From Argentina anserina (lineage: Eukaryota; Streptophyta; Magnoliopsida; Rosales; Rosaceae), in contig NC_065874.1 of the NCBI RefSeq assembly GCF_933775445.1, positions 27,164,501 through 27,228,500 on the forward strand: 64,000 nucleotides of DNA. The letters are read 5' to 3'. Shown piece after piece: positions 12,301-24,949 of this stretch. Within the stretch, counting starts at the first letter, position 1. Each line of letters starts with the position of its first letter. Made by a program: the position numbers and the translations under genes. The notes beneath the pieces were generated by a model. That model worked only from the letters and a program-made list of their open reading frames with translations, did not search any database and was not told the DNA's origin.

Positions 12301-12828
12301 CATTGTTCTGAAATTGTGGCTTTATGGAAATATGTTTGCCTTCTATTTTCTCATTCATTCTCGCCTTGGGGTACTTTTGATAAAATATTTAATGGTGTTG
12401 GTGTTTCAGCGTTCCCAAAACCTAAACGTCAACTTTGGTTTCTAGTCTCATGTAATCTAATTTGGTTTATTTGGATCACTAAGAATCTAGAATTGTTCAG
12501 AGATTCTGCTCTGCATTCTTTTCATCCTTACAAGAAGCATCACGATATGTCTATTTTCTCTATTCTTGGTATCTCATAACTGTCTGTCAATGCTACCAGC
12601 TTCATCCCGTCATTTAATTAAGTGTTTCTTGGTTGATGGTTTGCTATTTGCTATGGGTTTTTATATGTATGGTTTTACATGGGTATGTGTACACATGTCG
12701 GATTGATCTTTTGTTTATCCTCTTTGTTAGAGTTTATCAAACATAAGAGGTCATGTTCTTTTGTCACTCTCATTTGTTAGTTTGATTTCAATAAATTAGA
12801 GACAGTTTGCTCTATTAAAAAAAACAGC

Positions 12829-12997
12829 ATGAGTTTAATACTGGCAGATGAACTGGATTCGAAACCATTTAAAAGACTGTCATACTGTGAACGATTGGGC
12901 TGCTAAGTCCACATTAAGGAAATTGATGATTACCTTAGACAGTTGAACTGAGGTCGGATTCTCCAGTGGTCGGAGACAGATCTTCGAATGTTTGGTT
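12829..12997. other. Resumed duplicated flank after LINE insertion
   Basis: From GGCAGATGAACTGGATTCG onward this sequence matches 34520-34675 of the right duplication copy, ending at ATGTTTGGTT. It shows that the LINE interrupted an already existing duplicated segment. No gene is present. Confidence 0.75.
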
Positions 12998-13112
12998 AGG
13001 GCCCTAGTATTTCCTCTTACTAATAAAAGCCTTATTTCCCAAATTTCAACGTGTCATTTTTTAATTGGTTGGTATCAGCCACCGTTTAGCATTTAGGGTC
13101 GGCTAAGTTTTT

Positions 13113-15932
13113 TGTTTTCACCCATTTATAGATATCGAGTAGCATAATAAAAATTCGAATTCGAAGCTATGAAAACTCAAAAGTAATCTCAAATATATTG
13201 AAATCATCTTATCATAATAGTGTATCGAAATTGAGTCCACATCATGACTCAGTCAACTCGAATAATATACAACCAATGGAAAATGTAAAATTCACTCAAT
13301 CCTTACCACAAACAGTAGAATAAAATCTTCGACAATCTTCAGCGAAAACCCTCTAATTCTGTTAATCCACACCTGCAGAACTATCCCCTACATCGTCGAA
13401 TAGGTGCACCGGGATTGTAAACACAAACCCGGTAAGCTTTGCAGCTCGTATGAGTAAAACAACAATACAACTCATATATAAACACAGAAGAAAATACTGA
13501 AAACATTTAATTATAAATGTACTCACGAGTCATTAGACGACCCATCTAGTTGTGCAATAATATCTGAAAACATGCGTGCTCATGAGAAATCGGGCAACCC
13601 CTATGTTTACCCAAAAACATTTATAATACGTGTACTTATGAGCGCTGGTACTCATCTGTCACCCCTCATGTAGTACGCCGCCAGACATTGGGCAACCACT
13701 TGCTACCCAATATCCAAAAATATGGGTATTCATAAGCTGGTAAGCCATCTGTTACCCACAGAAGAAAATACTAAAAACATTTAATTATAAATGTACTCAT
13801 GAGGAATTGGACGGCTCATCTGGTTGTCCAATAATATCTGAAAATATGCGTACTCATGAGAAATAGGGCAATCCCTCTGTTTACCCAAATACATTTATAA
13901 TATAGGTACTCATGAGCGCTGGTACACCTCTGTTACCCCTCATGTTAGTACGCCGCCCGACATTGGGCAACCACATGCTACCCAATATTCAAAATATGGG
14001 TACTCATAAGCACTGGTACACCTCTGTTACTCCTCATGTTAGTACCCCGACAGACAGACTAGAGCTCTAACTGTATTTTAACTATCGCCCGGCTAAGGCT
14101 AAGTTTTGACATGCCAACACGTCCGAATACTGGTCCCAATACAGAAATACACGTCCGAAGATATAACACACGTCTGAAGACTGGTCTAAAGACAGAAAAC
14201 ACGTCCGAAGACATAACACACGTCCGAAGACAAAAAACGTTTTAACAAACCTCAATGTTAAAACCACGTATAATAAAAATCCATTCAGTTATTGTACTAC
14301 AACATACGACTCTTGCTCAAATAAAATAAATATAATTGCCACAATATAATTTTGGAAATAAGAACGTAACAGTATATAATATAGCAACTCATATATATAT
14401 ATATATATATATATCGTATTTACCATTTTATACACATACACAACCCACTATATTACATACATGTCATATATCTATCTTTTTAAGGAAACGTAAATATGAG
14501 TCACCGCCAAGGGTAGACTCGTCATAGTGAGATTTACTCACATTCACCATAGTCCATAATCACTAAAACTTTTTAAAAATCATTTATTAAAATAGCGTTT
14601 CACTTACCCATGAACCGTAGACGATCAAGTTCACGTAATTTAAACCAAAATATATTTTTTAAATAATTTTTATAAACTAGTGATGCAACGACTATGGTGA
14701 CAACTCAACTAAATTCAATAATTATAATATTACTTCGATCATGATGATCATTGTGAGATTTACTCACCTTATTTCCTGCGTGCAACTTCCACGACACTGA
14801 AAGTAGTTTCCTCACTCGTTTCTTCGGTCACCTAATAGCATGATAAAATGCTTAGAAAATGATACGTAAAATATCATATGACGATTTCAGTACAGTTAAA
14901 TGTTGTTCATAAAACATTGTTCACAGAACACTGTTCATGTTTTACTGTTTTACTAAACATTGTTCAAATGTACTCTTTTACTAAAACACTGTTCCAATGT
15001 AATGTTTTACTAAAACACTATACGCGATTACTGTTTTGTTGAACACTGTTCACAGTACTATTCATGTAGCACCACTGTTCACCGACCGCCACCAATGACC
15101 ACCAAATTTCACCACCACAATCTAAATGACATTCTTAACAACTTCCTAGTTCACCACAAAGTCTAATTCTGAGCCTAAACACTTCAATTTAACAAGAACC
15201 GAAAAGCCCCAATTTAAAAACCTAGAATTTCTTTTCTTCGATTCTCCTAGCATACAATGATTGAGGTTAAATTTTTGGAGGGTTTGTAGTATGGAAGGAG
15301 ACCTTCAAAATTGGACAAGAATCGTATTGATTAGTTGCTGGAGGAGGGAGATCCGACGAGTTGAAGTTCGGCGAAATATGGTTTTTCGAGAGAACTTCCG
15401 GGATTCACCGCTACTAAACGGCGGTGAGATGGCTGGTGGTGTTACCACCAATCAACAGGGGATGCAGCAACCTTTCAAACGTGACCGGTGCGCCGCTCTA
15501 TGGTGGCCGAACGACGGAGATCCGGCTGCTCGGGAGAGAGAATTTATGGATTTTTTTCGGGGGTGAACAGTACTGATCAGAATTTCTGATTTTTCTCCCC
15601 CCTTTTTCTCTTTAATTCCCCTATTTATACTATTTTACAAAAATGTCCAAATACCTTTTGATTCGTGACTTCTTCATACGAACTCTGATTTAGGCGTGTC
15701 ACGTGTCTACGAATTCGTATCGACGAGCTCTATGACTTTGATGTAAGAAGTTTTCTACGAAACCCAATGAGTCAAAAGTCAACTCTTAGACTCGTCAAAT
15801 TGAACGTTTCCGAACAATTAATATTTCGAACCCTTTCGTTTTCATTCTCGGCTAATAAAATTGGACATTTACCAACTTAATAATATCCGGGAACTCATTG
15901 GAAATTAGATATGAATTTTTTGGGGTACGACA
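13113..15932 (-). mobile_element. Diverged large LTR related to the Gypsy group
   Basis: The right end reads GGGGTACGACA at 15932, directly before the Copia 5' LTR remnant. The body shares words with the other big LTRs: CACCTGCAGAACTATCCCCTAC, ACCGGGATTGTAAACACAAACCCGGTAAGCTT, and the blocks of TTACCC...CATGAG near 13600-14050. It also carries the series of TACTGTTC-like motifs near 14900-15060. The left boundary is uncertain: a TG at 13113 is a guess, and no matching target duplication was found. The element is on the minus strand by comparison with the 40345 element. ORFs inside are not real genes. Confidence 0.65.
13483..14040. repeat. 274-bp tandem duplication inside the LTR
   Basis: The sequence starting CACAGAAGAAAATACT at 13483 recurs from 13757 and runs in parallel to about 14040, with substitutions. 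Each copy has the same order of words: ATTATAAATGTACTCA, then CTCATGAG, then GTTACCC. Confidence 0.8.
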
Positions 15933-16160
15933 GTGTTGCTACCACCGTCGTATTTAGCATTAGTTCTACCATTGAGAAGCTGTGGTGTTGGCTAGCAGAA
16001 GATATTGTCTAGGTAATTGACTGATTTCAGTGCAAGAGCAATGGAGCCGATTCGTGGAGCAGATGGTGAGTTCTTGTTCATGTTCTTTGCTATTATACAA
16101 TACAGAAATCAAGCATAAGAACTAAAGAATGTGTGTGCTTAATTCATGTTTTAACTAACA
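15933..16160 (+). repeat. Copia 5' LTR remnant (3' part only)
   Basis: This aligns with about 22447-22675 of the 3' LTR, for example GCTAGCAGAAGATAT and GCAAGAGCAATGG.GCCGATT. It ends TTTTAACTAACA, as does the 3' LTR. The first 270 bases or so of the LTR are absent. Confidence 0.9.
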
Positions 16161-16162
16161 TT

Positions 16163-16174
16163 TGGTATCAGAGG
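16163..16174 (+). other. Copia primer-binding site
   Basis: TGGTATCAGAGG follows the 5' LTR by two bases. It matches the plant retroelement primer site complementary to initiator methionine tRNA. Confidence 0.85.
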
Positions 16175-17399
16175 TGCTTTAAGCACCCACAATTTTGGTT
16201 TTGATTGATCAAATTGTTTTAAAAATCAACTTTTTCTGGGTTTTTACGGATTGTGTTCTTGGCGACCTGATTGCTTAAATTAACCCTGACTCATATGCGA
16301 CCCGAGGCACCAGTTTTAAAACGAAATTAGTTGTGGCCTTTATGCGACAATCACTTTCGCTATAGTAGTTGGGTTGGTATGATTCTGGCGATTCGAGATA
16401 ATTTGCATCCTGCAAGGAATTCCAACTCCAGTAGCAATCGATAAAGAACCAAGAACATGACAGTTGCGCACAAAGTTTTTCAAAACTGCTTCTGCTTTTT
16501 AAATTGTGCAGCAAATTGGGGAAAAACAAAATCGAGGTTTTCTACAAGTTTTTTGTTTCAATTGAGATTGATGTACTATATTTATATGTATGTTTATATG
16601 CATAAGAACCCTAGAGCACGGCCAGCGTGTACATAAGCATAGCTATAACCATTGGATTGTGGTTGACATGTGGTTCAGTATGGCTGGCAAACTTTCAATT
16701 TTTATTTAAAAGCATGTGTTCTATGGATTGGATTGAAACATGTTGATTATATTTGTAGTGATTATAATGTTCTCAATATACTGAATAACCTTAACGCTTG
16801 AATATTGTAAACTCTACAAATGCATGGAGCTTTAGAATTTGTTTTCTTAAAAAGTTTTTCTGGTTAGAAGCATAAAAGCTCTTATGATTTTGTTGTAATT
16901 TGTTGATCTCAATGAATATGTGGCCAAAGCTATTTTCATTGATGTTAGGAGACTCAATACAGTTAAATAAGATTGAAAATTGTGTTTTGAATTTTAAGTT
17001 TTATACCACTGTATCTTCTAAAGAAGTGACTGAGTATAGTGTTTAGAATTCAAAATAGCAATATGCAGGTTAAATGAATTTTATATTTGATACATTGAAA
17101 TTTTTCTTCTGTCCACAAATGTCGATCAGTTTCTTTGTATAGCCTAATTTTGTTAAAGTGGCATATTGATATGGAACTCCAAGATATTAAGCTTTTGCTC
17201 AAAAGTGATGCTTGAATATTCCTTATTTTTGGAGTGAAAGTGTAAGTATATTGTGAATGATGTGTTTTCTATGTTAAGTTTTGTTATATGAAATTGTTTT
17301 GGTTCAATTAAAACAATAGGCAAAAAACACTGCAAACACTAAAAGTCTTACAAAACTAAGAACTTACAAAATCTTTCTTCTACTTCTTTGGGAGACATT

Positions 17400-20300
17400 A
17401 TATCAATTTCCACAACATCGTCATGCTAGATAGAAACCAACTTTAGGGTCTGGAAGGAACACGTTGAGAACTACATGGGATATCAAGACAACATAGATTA
17501 CTGTTTTCACAACCCTATGCCTGACGAGCCTGCCAAAGATGCTTTAATTGCTGAGAAAGATTATCACTACTGATGGTGGAGGTTCAACAGAATGACTAAG
17601 AATATCATTAGAATGTCCATGTCTAGTACCATCAAGGGTAGTATCACATAACCTGAGCTAGCCACTGAGTTTTTAGCAACCATTGCTGCAAAGTTCAAAG
17701 AAGGGGAAAAGGAAGAGATAACTAGACTTAATAAAGAATACCACACTATAGAGTTTGCTAAGTCTGGATCAGTTAGGGAGTATATTCTGAAATTTGTGAA
17801 CATTAATAAAAGGCTGAGAGATATGTGGCAGGGAGTAAAAGATGAATTGATAATACATCATGTGCTTGATACACTTCCAAAACAGTATAGCCATCTCAGA
17901 ACTAGTTCCAATGCTCAAAAGGAAAATTGGACCATTGATGAGCTTATTTCTATATGTGTTGATGAAGAGGCTAGGATTAAGAAAGAGCAAGGAGGGCCAA
18001 GCACTGTGGTCAACCTTGTTGAAAAGCCTAAAAAGAAGAAGCCTCAACAGAATAAGCTGAAAGCTACCAAAACCATTATCAAATCCTCCAGCTCCGAGTC
18101 CAAGCCGTTCAAATTCAAATGTTATTTCTGTAAAAAGATATGATATCTCAAAAAAGATTGTACTGGCTACAAGAACTAGCTCGTGAAAAGTGTATGAAAT
18201 TTTCTAACTCAATCTTTGCCTTAGAAATTAATTTGTTCAATACTGAACCTTCTAGTTGGTGGCTTGACTCTGGTTCTCCTGTGCACATTACCAATACCTT
18301 GTAAGGCTTCACAACACAGAGAATACTAAAAAATGATGAAGTGAACCTAAGAGTAGCTAATGGGACGCGTGTAGCAGTCAAAGCAATATGCACTTTGAAA
18401 CTTAGTCTAAGTCCAAGAAAATCTATAGTATTGGATAATGTCTTTTATATACCTTCAATTAGAAGGAATTTAGTTTCAGTTAGTCTTCTTGTTAAAACTG
18501 GTTGTAGACTTTCAATTGACAATGGTGGAATTACAATTTTCAGAAATTCTCAAAGTATTGGTTCTGGTGTGATTGTGAATGATTATTTGTAGTTAACATG
18601 TTCACCATCTCAGCAAGAAATTTCTATTGTTGAATTAGAAAACACAAACAGTACTAACATCATCAGTGGTGTTAAAAGAGCCAAAGTTAATGACAAATCT
18701 GTTTTTTTTTGTGGCATAGAAGACTAGGGCATATTTATGCTGAAAGATTGAAACTTTTGATAAAAGCTAAAATACTACAATAATTGGATTTTTCTAACTT
18801 AAACGAGTGTGTTGCATGTTATAAAGGAAAACAATCACGAATTTAAGAATGAAAATTGCTTACGAAACCCAAAATCTACTCGAGTTAATCCACATTGATA
18901 TATGTGGCCCCTTCAAGCATAAAACTATTTGTGGCAATGTGTATTTTATTATATTTATAGATGATTACTCTAGATACTGCTACGTCTATCTACTTTCAGA
19001 AAAATCTCAAGCACTTAAGGCTTTTCAAGTCTTTAAGGCTAAAGTAGAAAACCAACTAGAGAGGAAAATCAAAATAGTAAGATCAGATATGGGAAGAGAG
19101 TTTTATGAAAAATACACAGAAAAAGCCAACACAAGGGTCTCTTTGCTAAGTTCCTTGAGGAACATGACATTGTAGCTCACTATACAACACCATTTAATCC
19201 TCAACAAAATTGTGTTGCAGAGAGAAAAAACAGGACTCTTTTGAATATGGTTAGGTGCATGATGTGCACCACTGGCCTATCTAAATTCTTATGGGGTGAA
19301 GCTTTAAAAACTGCAAATTATATTTGCAACATGGCTCCAAGTAAAGCTATAGATAAAACCTCTTTTGAATTGTGGCGTGGAAGAACACTAAGTTTACATC
19401 ATTGTCATGTTTGGGGTTATCATGTTGAGGCTCGAGTTTATAACTCGAATATTAACAAGCTTAATCCCAAAATAATTAGTTGTTATTTTATTGGTTATCT
19501 AGATAAATCTAAAGGCTATAAACTATATTCATCTAAACACTCACCTAGATTTTTTGAAATTCATCAAGTTAAGTTTCTCAGTGAAAAAGTGCACAATACA
19601 ATTTTTGAAGATTTATTTGATGATTTTGAAGAAATTGTGCTAGATGAAGATACAATTATAGCTTTACCTTTTCAGACCAATAATGCAGTAACTGAAAGTT
19701 TCACAGAAAATAATGCACAAGACCAAGAAATTGGTCAAGAAGTGCAGGAAAATATGGAACAAGAACAAGCTGATGTGCAATATGAACAAAATGTGAATCC
19801 TGATCCTCAACTAGATATTGGACAAAGCAACCTGTAATTCAGCCAAATCCACCAAACCCTCAACCCCAAGCTCAACTTAGAAGATCACAGAGAGATAAGA
19901 AACCAAAATATGGAGAGAATAGTGAATATACCATAGTTTCCTTAAATGAGCAAGATGTTGAAGTAGACTGCTCATATGACAATGGTCCCACATCTTTTAG
20001 ACAAGCCATTGAGTCTGAAGAATCACAACAATGGGAAATGGCTATGGAGGAAGAAATTATGTCTATGGACAAGAATGAAGTGTGGGATCTAATTGAACCA
20101 AATCCAAATAAAAAAGGCACAGGCTGCATATGGGTGTTTAAACCAAAAGAGATGCTTCTTGGAATATTGAGAGGCATAAAGCAAGGGTAGTAGCTAAGGG
20201 TTTTACTCAGAAAGAGGGAATTGATTTCACTATTCAATCAACCAAGCAAAGAACCGAGACCACCCTTGTTTAAAGGCTTCACCAAGACAGCAGGAAGGAA

Positions 20301-21604
20301 GAGAGAGACTTTTTCACCAGTGTCAACAAAAGACTCCTTTAGAATTATCATGGCATTAATAGCTCATTTTGACATGGAGTTGCATAAGATGGATGTAAAA
20401 ACAACTTTCTTAAATGGTGACTTGGATGAGACGATATACATAAAACAACCAGATGGATTCATAGAAATAGGGAGTGAGCATTTGGTCTACATACTGAAGA
20501 AATCAATATATAGACTAAAGCTTCCAGGCAATGGTACAAGAAATTTGATTATGTGATTTCTTCTTTTGGCTTCACTGAAAATTTAGTAGATGAGTGTTTA
20601 TCCTAAGACTTATGGTAATGATTTTGTGTTTCTTGTACTATATGTTGATGATATACTCTTGGATAGCACAACCTTAAAATTGCTAAAAGATACCAGGAGC
20701 TTTTTGTCAAAGAATTTTGACATGAAAGATTTAGGTGAAGTTTCATATGGGCAAGGGATAGAAATTAAAAGAAATACAACACAAAAACTCTTATGACTGT
20801 TCAACAAAATTATATTGCTAAAGTTCTTAAAAGATTTAACATGGAAACATGTTCCAGTGGAGAAGTGCCTATGTCTAAAGGAGATAAACTCACTAAGAAC
20901 AAAAATGGAGTCAAGGGAAAAGAAGTTATTGAGTCTAAGCCTTATGCAAGACTTGTAGGTAGTTTGATGTATGCACAAGTGTGCACTAGGCCAGATTTAG
21001 CATTTGTTGTTGGGATGTTGTCAATAACTCATGGACACTGGATTGCAGGGAAGAAGGTACTGAGTTATCTACAAGGCACAAAGGGTCCCATGCTAGTCTA
21101 CAAGCAAGTGAAAGACTTAGAACTCACATGTTACGCAGACTCGGACTTTGCAGGCAATTATCCAGATTCCAAGAAGTCAACTTGTGGTTATGTGTTTATG
21201 TTAGCAGGTGGAGCTATAGCTTGGAAAACCATGAAGCATACATTGGTTACTACTTCTACTATGCGAGCTGAATATATAGTAGTATATGAGACTATGTATG
21301 AAGGACTTTGGATTTTCTGAAACAAACTGATGTGCTTAGCTCTATTGTTGATGATACTATAGTGATTTACTGTAATAATGAGGCTACTGTGTATTTTTGC
21401 AAGAATAACAAGAGATCTAGTAATTTAAAACATATAGATTTGAAGTACTATGATGTTAGGCAGAGAGTGAAACGTGGAGAAGTTAGTGTTTTAATCATTG
21501 ACACCAATTCACAACTTGCAGACCCCTTCACTAAAGCCTTAACAGTATACACATTCAAGGGACATATTAGGAACATGCGAATTAGTCCATGCTTAGATGA
21601 TTAG
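17400..21604 (+). pseudogene. Copia gag-pol polyprotein, multiple stops and frameshifts
   Basis: Gag is at about 17440-18180 (EFLATIAAKFKEGEKEE, then WTIDELISICVDEEARIKKE). The zinc knuckle near 18119-18165 (CYFC...C) has a stop and a tyrosine where the glycine-histidine belongs. The protease motif WWLDSGSPVHI is at about 18260-18292. The integrase core is at 18870-19400 (HIDICGPF, FIDDYSRYCYVYLLSEK, VRSDMGREF). The reverse transcriptase spans about 20030-20800, with MDVKTTFLNGDLDETIY and an intact YVDD box near 20641. RNase H/C-terminal sequence at 20930-21600 has YADSDFAGN and DPFTKAL. Between IDFT and TFSPVS (about 20230-20310) an extra block of roughly 75 bases interrupts the RT. The protein cannot be made whole from this copy. 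Confidence 0.88.
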
Positions 21605-22172
21605 GTTCAGTGGGAGCCTAGAAATAGAAGCAATTCTAAAATTTTGACAGTTCTACAGTTCTTTTGTTTTGTAATGACATTATTTTTAATGAATTGAGGT
21701 ACTTTCAGAATTTTTTGTGTTGCAACATTTCATCTGTGTATTTTTTGAATTCTATCATACTTTTTTGATTTTACACTTGCAAGATCAGATGACTTAAAAT
21801 CATGGTGAGTATGATGTTATGGTTCAAGCAAAATTAAAGTCATCAATGTACAATAGCTTGTTGTTCTGGTTTAGGAACATAAGGTGGACTTGTTATATGC
21901 ATAGTTTCTCATTTAATACAAATCTGCATTTATCAGTTTATTGCCTTGAACATATATGAACTGTGATTGATTATATTAGTGGTACTGAAGCACTGCATTT
22001 TTGTTAAAATGTAAGTAGTTTCATACTCTACATAAAATGTTGTAGTTTGACTATGTTGTGAATTATTTTGGTGATTCTTGTTATCTAGTGCACACTCAAG
22101 TAGGTTGAGCTAAGATTGTTATTTACAGGTGCATTGATTTCATGTATGATTGTTTTAGTCCAAGTGGGAAAT

Positions 22173-22675
22173 TGTTAGAACAAAATTTGGACTTGCATCA
22201 ATCATAATCAAGATTACATGATCACTACATAATAGCTTTCCTAGTCCAACATGGATAACTCGAGTAATCAATCATAGTTGCTTATTGAATTTGTGTATTG
22301 GTACAATAAGGTAAAGAATCTAATTCGTACTCTATGAGAAGATACAAAACAATATTACATTCGGTATCTAAGTAGGAAACCTAAGGCTTAAGGAATCCTT
22401 AATGGAAGAAGACTCGGTTTTGGGATCCTATATAAGATGACATTGTTCCTGCTACCACTTTCGTCTTTAGCATTAGTTCTATCCATTGAGAAGTTGTGGT
22501 ATTGGCTAGCAGAAGATATCGTCTAGGTAAATTAACTGATTTCAGTGCAAGAGCAATGGGGCCGATTCGTGGAGCAGATGGTTAGTTCTTGATCATGTTC
22601 TTTGCTATTATGCAATATATAAATCAAGCATAAGAACTAAAGAATGTGTGTGCTTAATTTATGTTTTAACTAACA
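22173..22675 (+). repeat. Copia 3' LTR, complete
   Basis: This is a 503-bp LTR starting TGTTAGAACAAAA and ending TTTTAACTAACA, so it has the 6-bp inverted termini TGTTAG/CTAACA. A likely TATA (CCTATATAAGATG) is at about 22429-22440. The flanking host sequence CACAA begins at 22676. Confidence 0.9.
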
Positions 22676-22679
22676 CACA

Positions 22680-22830
22680 AGTAGCACACCAGAGTTAGAG
22701 TACGCCAACCATGTGATACAACTCTATCGTGTTGCGGCCAGACTACGGCTCTCCTCTGTTTAATCTGGTAAAACTTAATAGCTTTGTAGCAGTATTGCTT
22801 CGCAGGTCAAACTGCAAAAATTATAATGTT
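22680..22830 (-). pseudogene. DCAF8-like fragment, copy C
   Basis: On the minus strand this scrap encodes FDLRSNTATKL, matching FDLRSNSATKL in the copy B exon near 27150. It runs into sequence matching ITG/LTPV at about 22690. It contains an in-frame stop and an internal deletion. Intron sequence to the right (to about 22895) also resembles copy B. It is either part of a third duplicate or the missing middle of copy A moved by rearrangement. Confidence 0.65.
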
Positions 22831-23206
22831 AGGTCTAATAATAAGGGTATCCTCAAGGATACACCAAGAGAAGAAAAAGAAAGAAACGTACGTAATTTTA
22901 GAAAATACGCCAGAGTTTGACCGGAGACGGCCGGGTCTCACCGGATCTTACTTGTGATTGGCCGTAGACTTCGACGGAGATAAGAGAGTGGTGGTTTTGA
23001 AATTTTTTAAAATCTAATGACAGTTTGTAATTTTGTTCAACTTTTCATGATAAAATGGGTAAAAAATTGTTTTAGTGTCTTTATCTAAAAACATGAGTCA
23101 TGCCCCAGTAATTTTACATTGGAATGAGTTGGCATCATATGCTCTTATTATGTTTAATTGGTTCTTTGTGATGCACGAGTCAATTTGAACACTACGAATG
23201 TTATTT
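22831..23206. other. Intron-like DCAF8 remnant and unassigned spacer
   Basis: The left part resembles the DCAF8 intron at 27150-27260. From about 22920 I recognise nothing. No coding region is supported. Confidence 0.4.
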
Positions 23207-24660
23207 CGTTTTTTGAGGGCAAACTGTCCCTAATTTATTGAAATCAAACTAACAAAGGAGGGGGACAAAAGAACCTGACCTTCTATGTCTGATAAACTCC
23301 AACAAAGAGGATAAACAAAAGCTCAATCCGTCATGTGTACACCCACCCATGAAAAACCATATATATAAAACCCCTAGCAAATAGCAAACCCTCAGCTAAG
23401 AAACTATTAATTAAAGGACGGGATGAAGATAGTAGCATTGACAGACAGTTGTGAGATACCAAGAATAGAGAAAATAGACATATCGTGATGCTTCTTGTAA
23501 GGATGAAAAGAATGCAAAGCAGACTCTCTGAACAATTCCAAAAGATGACGTTGGGCTTCCAATACATTAAAAATCTTACATTCAAAAAGCATCAGATTCC
23601 TAGTGATCCAAATAAACCAAATTAGTTTACAAGAGACTAGAAACCAAAGTCGACGTTTAGGTTTTGGGAACGCTAAAACACCAATACCATTAAACACTTC
23701 ATCAAGGGTACCCCAAGGCGAGAATGAATGAGAAAATAGAAGGCAAGTCTATTTTCATAAAGCCACAATTTTAGAACAATGCAAAAGAAGATGTGTACCT
23801 GATTCCGCATGACTTCCACAAAAGTAGCAACGAGATGGAAGTGAAAAACCTCGCCGTTGTAAAACATCATCAGTTAGTAAACACCCATGAAGAGCCTTCC
23901 AAACAACAAGAGTTTTACGGAGTTGAATTGCTTTACTCCAGATCACTTTACCCAAATCTTTATGATCACCATGATTTGAGAAGAAAACAAAAACTTATTT
24001 TGCCGTCAGAATTCTTGAGTGCGGCCATAAAAGAGAGTCAGATGTGTCTACATCAGGCAAAGCAATGCGCTTTATTTTTTCTGATGATTGAGGGAATGAA
24101 GAAATAAAATATACTAGGAGAACCTAATGAGAATCAACAATAACATCATTTATCGTAGTATGAAGTGGAATAGAGCCACTTACTCCAACATTAGTAGCAA
24201 GAGGCTCATCCAACCAATTATCTTGCCAAAAAGATATCCTCTTACCATCACCAACACTCTAATGCAAAGAATTTAAAAACATTGGCCAAACTTTTTTGAG
24301 ACCCAACCAGACTGAAGATCTCTTATAAGACTTTATAGGTTGGAAATCATCGTTCAAAAACCAGCTCTAAGCAAACTAGAGGCTGGAGAGGAAGAAGAGA
24401 GCATCTCCCAACATCTCTTTATTAGAAGAGCACAATTAGCCTCAAATTAGGTTTACAACAGTGACGCCAAGCAATAAGAAGCATGGCTATTTTCAAAGGG
24501 TCTTTAGTCCAAAAACAAATTCATAATCCAAGATTGAAAGTCATAAAGTAAACCAGCCGGTCACTCATAAATCTGAAAACTATAAACCAAAATGTCTTGA
24601 ATGACTGACTGAATAAGTTGTATTCTACCCGCTTCCGACAAAAGAGAACTTTTCCGTTCA
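23207..24660 (-). mobile_element. 5'-truncated LINE, same family as the one at 7105-12828
   Basis: The 3' end is at about 23207 (TTTTTTGAGGGCAAACTGTCCC, the reverse of the other LINE's tail). Going left to right on the plus strand, the minus strand gives PKPKRRLWFLVSCKLIWFIWI, RRGFSLPSRCYFCGSHAESG (zf-RVT, about 23800-23870) and RT C-terminal sequence near 24600. It aligns with 11395-12825 of the other copy at high identity. Frameshifts and stops make it non-functional. It is truncated at the 5' end, as is usual for LINEs. It could have arrived by its own insertion or been carried by the duplication in inverted form. Confidence 0.85.
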
Positions 24661-24949
24661 ACCGTTGGGAAAACATTTGGCTGCTGAAGCTTACTCTATA
24701 AGCACCCTTGTATTTTTCTTCACCATCAGCGGATTTACCGACAATCCCCTCCATTCGAACTTCAATAATCCAATCAGGCTCCTTAGTCTCAGAGAAACCG
24801 AAAAGAATCCACAATTCTACCTTCAAGATTAGAATCGATAATCTTTCATACAAGAAGCAAATATGGAGTTAGTGTTGTGGCAAGCTGTAGCTTATACATG
24901 TCAAAGGAAGGAAACCATCTTTTATAATAGGAGAGATTGAGAGAGCACC
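24661..24949. other. Spacer at the left edge of the right duplication copy
   Basis: About 24835-24920 matches 1228-1320 and marks the start of the right duplication copy. The stretch 24700-24830 has an open minus frame (WILFGFSETKEPDWIIEV) that I cannot assign to a family. Confidence 0.4.

Larger units (their letters stand above)
7105..12828 (+). mobile_element. LINE (L1-type non-LTR retrotransposon), decayed, split by a solo LTR
   Basis: Reverse transcriptase sequence is read in broken frames. Before the LTR: SRIKWINEGDQNSSFFNA (about 7223-7285). After the LTR: DDPKEISDHVVNYFNDLF (10226-10285) and SSPGPDGFG, then the catalytic region near 11134. There the usual FADD box reads FPDD. The RT C-terminal part (SWKGSILSQAGRLQLIQSV) is at 11390-11445, and a zf-RVT domain (RGFSLPSRCSFCESHAESGTH) is at 12230-12290. 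The tail ends in an A-run at about 12820-12827. Many stops and frameshifts make it dead. The right copy of the duplication lacks the insert (around 34485-34505) and so shows the empty site. The 5' end of the element is truncated; the exact target duplication is not clear. Confidence 0.85.
15933..22675 (+). mobile_element. Copia-type LTR retrotransposon, degenerate, 5' LTR truncated
   Basis: The element has a truncated 5' LTR (15933-16160), a primer-binding site TGGTATCAGAGG (16163-16174, initiator Met tRNA type) and a Copia-order polyprotein: gag, protease, integrase, reverse transcriptase, RNase H. A purine tract AAGTGGGAAAT precedes a complete 3' LTR (22173-22675). The left part of the 5' LTR is missing and replaced by the LTR ending at 15932, so no target duplication can be read. 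The region 16175-17390 between the primer site and gag has no coding sense. Confidence 0.9.
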
